Origin: Phoronis ovalis
Lineage: Eukaryota > Phoronida > Phoronidae
Direction of reading: 5' to 3'
Length of the DNA: 10,974 bases
Assembly (NCBI GenBank): GCA_028565635.1
Contig: JAOXYB010057678.1
Location: 1-10,974 of the forward strand
Positions 7,430 to 10,974 of the stretch are shown piece after piece (the first letter of the stretch is position 1; each line of letters opens with the position of its first letter). The position numbers were made by a program, and so were the translations under genes. Below the pieces are notes generated by a model. The model saw only the letters and a list, made by a program, of their open reading frames with translations, searched no databases and was not told the DNA's origin.

Positions 7430-8300
7430 TAACGTCTCCACAAGTTGGATCATTACGGTATCAGGGGCTCACAACATCAATGGCTATCTACATGTCTGTG
7501 TAATAATTGTAAAATGGGAGTTGCAGTATGGGTCAGAATTCATTGGATGGTGAATACTTTAAGAGCATCTCTGTTGACTTGGGTTCCCTCAGGCATAGTA
7601 CCGGGACTTCTATTGTTTCTATGTCATATCAACGACCTCCCAAACTGTGTAAAATCCCAAGTATGTTTACTTATGGATGATATTGTCTGTTGTATAGACA
7701 CATACTCTCACATAAAGATCACAGAAAGTTATTAGATTAGAAAAAAATAGACTTCATCATGAAAGATGCAATTTAATGCAAAAAATGCTACATACAAGTG
7801 TGAGACATATTGTTAGGACCTTTGAATAAGTCCAGAGAAACTGGTAGTGTTAATGAATTATTACAAGAATATGGCATCTGATCTATACCAGATTGACGAA
7901 GGACTACTACTAACTGCTCCTTCTATTTAAAATTGCTGAGGAGTTGATTCCAGCTATTTATTCTGACAAATACTCAATACCACAGAGACACACACACTTC
8001 GTAAATCCTAAACAGTTTGCAATGATACCAGTAATATGGTAACAAGATACTCTTAAAAACAATTCTTGCTGTTTTCAAAATATTCATAATTTGTAAGACA
8101 GATAATTTTAGAAACTCGTTTCAAAGAACTGTAATTGATTGAAACCAACTGAGGGAAGAGGTTGTTAAGGAGGAGTCATTTGACAACTTTAAAGTGGCTT
8201 TGAAGCGCGATTAGTTTGCTCTCTCTCACCATTCATTATGTGCCAGAAATTGTTATGTATTCAATGTACTCATACAGATACAGATACAAACATTGTAATT
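7430..8300 (+). pseudogene. LINE A, 3' piece: CR1/L2-like RT C-terminal part and tail
   Basis: The piece starts at CGTCTCCACAAGTTGGATCA, coding RLHKLDHYGIRGSQHQWL. Then come VPSGIVPGLLLFLCHINDLP (family: VPQGTVLGPLLFLxxINDLP, RT block B), CVKSQVCLLMDD (family VRLFADD) and CKKCY (family NxxKCY). After a deletion follow SVNELLQEYGI, RRTTTNCSFYL and, ending at TAG 8212, NQLREEVVKEESFDNFKVAL (family WNxLPEExVxAxSLxxFKxAL). The catalytic FADD reads LMDD, and stops occur throughout, so it is inactive. The 3' flank ends in ATACAGATACAGATACA (8272-8287), a short tandem tail of the kind found at LINE 3' ends. It resumes the element begun at 4750-5045. Confidence 0.88.
8272..8287 (+). repeat. (ATACAG)n tail of LINE A
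   Basis: Nearly three tandem copies of ATACAG about 60 bp after the ORF stop of LINE A. Short tandem 3' tails are usual for CR1/L2-type elements, so this marks the likely 3' end near 8300. The remaining 150 bp up to the exon at 8449 is plain intron. Confidence 0.6.
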
Positions 8301-8448
8301 TACAGTAATAGGTAAAAAATAGACTCCGCACAGTTCTGCATACACAAAGTTCTTTTATTAAATTGGAAATTAAATAGTTAAACCCAATTATTGTACTTGT
8401 ATTCATATTATTTGAAAACGTATTAATTTGTCATTACATGTATTACAG

Positions 8449-8559
8449 GTCATGGGTAAGGAGGTACCCGGTCCCCTGTTTGACTTTGGGATTCACCTGT
8501 TTCATAATGCTCATGTACTCTATGAGAATGAAAGTGGGCCTTACCTGTATTTGTCAAAG
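8449..8559 (+). CDS. Malate synthase, internal exon with GPLFDFG...FHN
   Basis: This exon of 111 nt (37 codons, phase 0 at both ends) lies between acceptor TGTATTACAG and donor AAAG|GTATAT. It starts VMGKEVPGPLFDFGIHLFHN and ends GPYLYLSK. Malate synthase A proteins have the same block, typically GSLFDFGLYFFHNAK...GPYFYLPK, directly after the RPRGWH segment. Joined to the exon at 2141-2217 it reads EHNMR then VMGKEV, with no missing or extra residue relative to the family. The exon at 9080 continues it directly. The reading frame used here is not the one with the longest ORF in this place. The intron before it is about 6.2 kb and filled with transposon remains. There is no stop or frameshift in the exon, so the gene is probably functional. 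Confidence 0.93.
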
Positions 8560-8795
8560 GTATATAGTTATTATGAAATTATTACTTTTTGTTAATGATA
8601 GATGTTCAATGTCTTTGATCAGAAATGTATCAGCCTTAACTCATAAACTAAACTTTTTTGATTAATATTAATTTCTTTAGAGTGTTACTTTATTTTGAGA
8701 TGAATGTTGTTGAATATTAGTATAGAACTACTACATTTTGGCTTTTAAAAAATCTTATTTTATCTTTGACCTCAATGCAAAATGTTTTTGAATTA

Positions 8796-9002
8796 ATTTA
8801 GTTCCATACCTAGCATTAGCACTAAATTTTTAGTTTAAATAATTATATTACATATTAAGGTAAAAGAAAGAATAATTTTTCAGTGGGAACAAAATCCACG
8901 ATAAAAACAAACACAAAAATTATTCTTTCTTTTGCCCTAATATGTAATATATGTAATATGTAAAGTAAAAATTTAGTGCTAATGCTAGGTATGGAACTAA
9001 AT
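8796..9002. mobile_element. Foldback / MITE-like element with ~86-bp inverted arms
   Basis: The left arm (8796-8880) and right arm (8915-9002) are near-perfect reverse complements. The outer 37 bases, from ATTTAGTTCCATACCTAGCA to CACTAAATTTTTA, are identical. The inner 30 or so (TTACATATTA.GG.AAAAGAAAG and AATAATTTTT) differ at two sites. An AT-rich middle portion has diverged, with a 3-base gap. The loop is 34 bases and carries no ORF. The whole sits inside the 520-bp malate synthase intron. The arms are far less decayed than the LINEs, suggesting a more recent arrival. No clear target-site duplication is visible. The antisense open frame across the right arm is incidental. Confidence 0.85.
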
Positions 9003-9079
9003 ATGGCACAGTACTTTCTTGTCACCCTACCCAACATCCTAGGTATTACTTTTAAATAACAAATATTGGCTTTTTATAG

Positions 9080-9139
9080 GTTGAAGGACATAACGAAGCA
9101 AGATTATGGAATGATATATTTGTATGGACTGAAAAAAAG
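9080..9139 (+). CDS. Malate synthase, internal exon with EGHNEARLWND
   Basis: This exon of 60 nt (20 codons, phase 0 at both ends) lies between acceptor CTTTTTATAG and donor AAAG|GTATGA. It encodes VEGHNEARLWNDIFVWTEKK, matching the family block KMESHLEARLWNDVFxFAQ that follows GPYFYLPK. In the family the next residues are LGIPxGTIKAxVLIE, leading to the glutamate and aspartate that hold the catalytic magnesium. No exon with that sequence is visible in 9140-10974, so it probably lies past the end of the window. The next intron would then be longer than 1.8 kb. The intron before this exon is only 520 bp, about 40 percent of it taken up by a foldback element. Confidence 0.93.
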
Positions 9140-9374
9140 GTATGAACTTGTGTTATTAACCCATTGGTCTGTCTTTCAGAATCTAAATACAAGTTAAGCA
9201 GGTTACCAAAAATGAAGAATAGCTATTTCTCCAGCAGTCCAACATCTTGAATTAGAGGAAGATGAAACTTGTCCCACAACAAAGCTTGCAGGCCTTTCAA
9301 TCATAATCCTCACAAACACAACAGAGTACAAATAAAATGGTCTTACCCTTATGAAAATTTTAAGCATCTGGCAT
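9140..9374 (+). other. Start of malate synthase third intron
   Basis: The donor GTATGA follows AAAG at 9139/9140. The stretch holds no recognisable repeat or coding region. A minus-strand frame across it has no domain. Confidence 0.5.
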
Positions 9375-9660
9375 AAATTGCAGAAAGTATACAGCAAGTA
9401 CTGCTGGTAAGTCTATGGAAAATACTTGCAGTAATCTTGCAACAAGTACTTCAGGAATTTCACAAATTAGGATTGCAGTAAGTGCGCAGAAAGTGTACAG
9501 TAAGCTTGTAATAAACATACTGCAAATACAATCTAACCAATCAGGAAAGATAACACAAACAATTGTTGTAAGTTTGCAGCAAACAGTCTAGTAGCCAATC
9601 AGAACTGCAGACACAAATGTAGATAAATTTTGCAGTATGTATGCACCAACTGTTTATAAT
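9375..9660. repeat. Region of recurring TGCAG/AGTAAG words, possible small-element remnant
   Basis: Words such as GCAGAAAGTATACAGCAAGT, GCAGTAAG, GCAGAAAGTGTACAGTAAGC and GTAAGTTTGCAGCAAAC recur at irregular spacing. CCAATCAG appears twice (about 9537 and 9594), each followed by GAA or GGAA. The pattern suggests a decayed non-autonomous repeat or a very diverged tandem array. There is no protein coding. Confidence 0.4.
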
Positions 9661-9826
9661 GTGAGGTTGCTCATATGCCGTATTAGAATATACAGCACCT
9701 GGATATAAATAACAACTAAAAAAGTATATGAAAAGTACTATACACAACATATATTTTAAGTTTCCTGAATATACAAGCAATTATATTTAAATGAGCGCTA
9801 GCATGCAGTTACACAACTGCTAAGAC

Positions 9827-9875
9827 AACTGCTTAATAAATGAGCATGAGCATTTACATAACTGCTTAATAAATG
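9827..9875 (+). repeat. Exact 16-nt direct repeat, 33-bp period
   Basis: AACTGCTTAATAAATG occurs at 9827-9842 and again at 9860-9875. A partial copy (CAACTGCTAAGAC) lies just before at about 9814. It looks like a local tandem duplication. Confidence 0.7.
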
Positions 9876-9909
9876 GTAAGAAAACAGCTTGTGTAAGCAC
9901 AAGTAACTG

Positions 9910-10460
9910 CAGGGTCAGTATATATAATCCGAACATAAAATAATAATACAAGATGCCTATACAACCTCACAAAAAGACAATGCAACATTTCTCTCAATAT
10001 ATTGTACAAGATACACATTTTCAAGTGGATTTTCATGCAGGCTTAATCATGCATTTCCAGCATGTTTTATGTGTAGAATTGTAGACCAGACTCCTTTGGA
10101 TTCAATATTATTGAAGTATAACCTTTGCAAAAAAGTGTATACTTTTACATGTCTTCATTTTGATTATGAAGTTAGCACATCAATAAAGGAAGTTATAGTC
10201 ATATAGCGTTTTTTTTGTATCTCCACTCCTTAATATTGTCTTTGAATGGTCTTGGTTTTCAGACTCGATCTTGAATTTCCAGTTAACGGAAGTAATTCCA
10301 GCTCTTTTGTTTTGAGTACCATGAAAGCTGAAGTTACAAAACTGAAGAAGTACATCTATCAATCACTCTTTAATATTACATGAAACCCAATCTCGATATT
10401 GAAATGTTCACAATAATTTGTTAAAAACCATCATATGTTAGGTTTTTAATTAATTTACTT
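9910..10460. other. AT-rich intronic stretch, no gene seen
   Basis: The stretch is plain AT-rich sequence. An acceptor-like GGTTTTCAG at about 10254-10262 is followed by a frame of about 40 codons ending at TGA near 10382 (LDLEFPVNGSNS...). It matches nothing recognisable and has no fit to the expected next part of malate synthase, so it is not called as an exon. Confidence 0.4.
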
Positions 10461-10463
10461 TAG

Positions 10464-10581
10464 AAAGCGTGCCTGTGTAGAAGATATCTTGACTAAAGCA
10501 ACAAGTGAACTGGAAAATGACTCCTTGATAAAGGGATTTTTAAAACTAATTACCAATCAATCCCTTCCATCAGTTTCGTAA
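10464..10581 (+). CDS. Possible exon of unknown identity (weak)
   Basis: After an acceptor-like ATTTACTTTAG a frame of 38 codons starts RACVEDILTKATSELENDSL and ends PSVS then TAA at 10579. It has even amino-acid use and would make a plausible terminal exon. It does not resemble the malate synthase segment expected next (GTIKAxVLIE), and no partner exon is visible. No domain was recognised. The run may be open by chance. Confidence 0.2.
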
Positions 10582-10741
10582 TTTCGCACTGCACTTGGAG
10601 GGCAAGGGTCACTCCATATGAGGCTTTCTTATGATTTTACATTCAAAATAAGCTATATATATATAATATGTAGCTACTTTATATCAGTTATAAATGTTTA
10701 AATTTATAATTATAATGCTGGAAGGATTATAGTTACAGACA

Positions 10742-10759
10742 CATGTTTGTACAAACATG
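10742..10759. repeat. Perfect 18-bp palindrome
   Basis: CATGTTTGTACAAACATG equals its own reverse complement. It stands alone in AT-rich sequence 25 bp before the GC-rich repeat scrap. It could be the border of that repeat, a palindromic binding site, or chance. Confidence 0.8.
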
Positions 10760-10784
10760 AATTAGGTATTAAAGAATACGGAGT

Positions 10785-10974
10785 GGCTAAACGTCCGGTT
10801 ACCAGACGGCGTATCGTGGGGCTAAACGTCCGGACATCCAATTCGGATCAACTCGGTTTTCCCATATTGGCGAAATCTCTCGAGATCTAAAACCCGCGCA
10901 TTGCAAGAGGGAGATGGAGCCAGTTTTAAAGTGAAGCAATATGAGCATAAAATAAATTCATTATAAAAATTAAA
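10785..10974. repeat. CpG-rich dispersed repeat scrap with two GGCTAAACGTCCGG copies
   Basis: GGCTAAACGTCCGG occurs exactly at 10785-10798 and 10820-10833, a 35-bp period, with CAGACGGC between. Sequence to about 10915 stays CpG-rich (AACCCGCGCATTGCAAG, and CTCTCGAGATCT containing the palindrome TCTCGAGA), unlike the AT-rich surroundings. A related module lies on the minus strand at 3510-3543. It is probably a dispersed repeat running off the end of the window. A promoter is the alternative. Confidence 0.5.

Noticed and set aside
8438-8665. Open frame of 75 codons on + strand over the malate synthase exon
   Set aside because: It reads the exon in the wrong frame and runs through the splice donor. 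The true frame gives GPLFDFG...FHN.
8855-9037. Antisense frame across the foldback element
   Set aside because: It is open only because the inverted arms are AT-rich. It has no domain, and the translation mirrors the repeat.
9203-9780. Antisense frames at 9203-9397 and 9541-9780
   Set aside because: They are short, hydrophobic by composition, without domain or splice context, and the second overlaps repeated words.
10180-10362. Antisense frame of 60 codons
   Set aside because: It lacks any recognisable motif and its upstream context gives no promoter or splice site.
10464-10581. Next malate synthase exon
   Set aside because: The frame does not give the expected GTIKAxVLIE or FEM segment in any phase, and ends in a stop after 38 codons.

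Overview
This is an animal genome window, most likely from a marine invertebrate. The signs are spliced exons with GT/AG borders, AT-rich non-coding DNA, decayed non-LTR retrotransposons (LINEs), and THAP and P2RX7-like domain relics. The species cannot be fixed from sequence alone. Nothing points to a bacterium: there are no operons, no long intact ORFs and no ribosome-binding sites.

The only gene that looks alive is part of a malate synthase gene on the + strand. Three exons were found by reading splice borders and family motifs: 2141-2217, 8449-8559 and 9080-9139. They join in frame and give a continuous match to the middle of the malate synthase family (RPRxW, then GPLFDFG...FHN, then EGHNEARLWND). 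The start of the gene lies upstream and its later exons lie downstream. The exon with the GTIKAxVLIE region is not visible before the window ends.

The rest is upstream flank or intron. Positions 1-2078 hold an array of diverged tandem repeats with alternating ~326-bp and ~475-bp units. It ends about 60 bp before the first exon found. The first intron (2218-8448, about 6.2 kb) is a mobile-element graveyard. In order it holds an antisense CR1/L2-like LINE fragment (LINE C), an isolated P2RX7-C-like exon with an intact splice donor, a small GC-rich repeat scrap, an antisense THAP-domain pseudogene, and a sense-strand LINE (LINE A). LINE A is interrupted at about 5045-7430 by a second, unrelated LINE (LINE B) and a block of degenerate ~30-40-bp repeats. 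The second intron (8560-9079) carries a near-perfect foldback element with ~86-bp arms. The last 1.8 kb, presumably the third intron, is AT-rich and holds short repeats, an 18-bp palindrome and a CpG-rich repeat scrap with two copies of GGCTAAACGTCCGG.

There is no sign of a new multi-gene system. The points of most interest are the animal malate synthase with an altered RPRGWH motif, its transposon-filled intron with a nested LINE, the mixed-length tandem array, the foldback element, and the orphan P2RX7-C-like exon.
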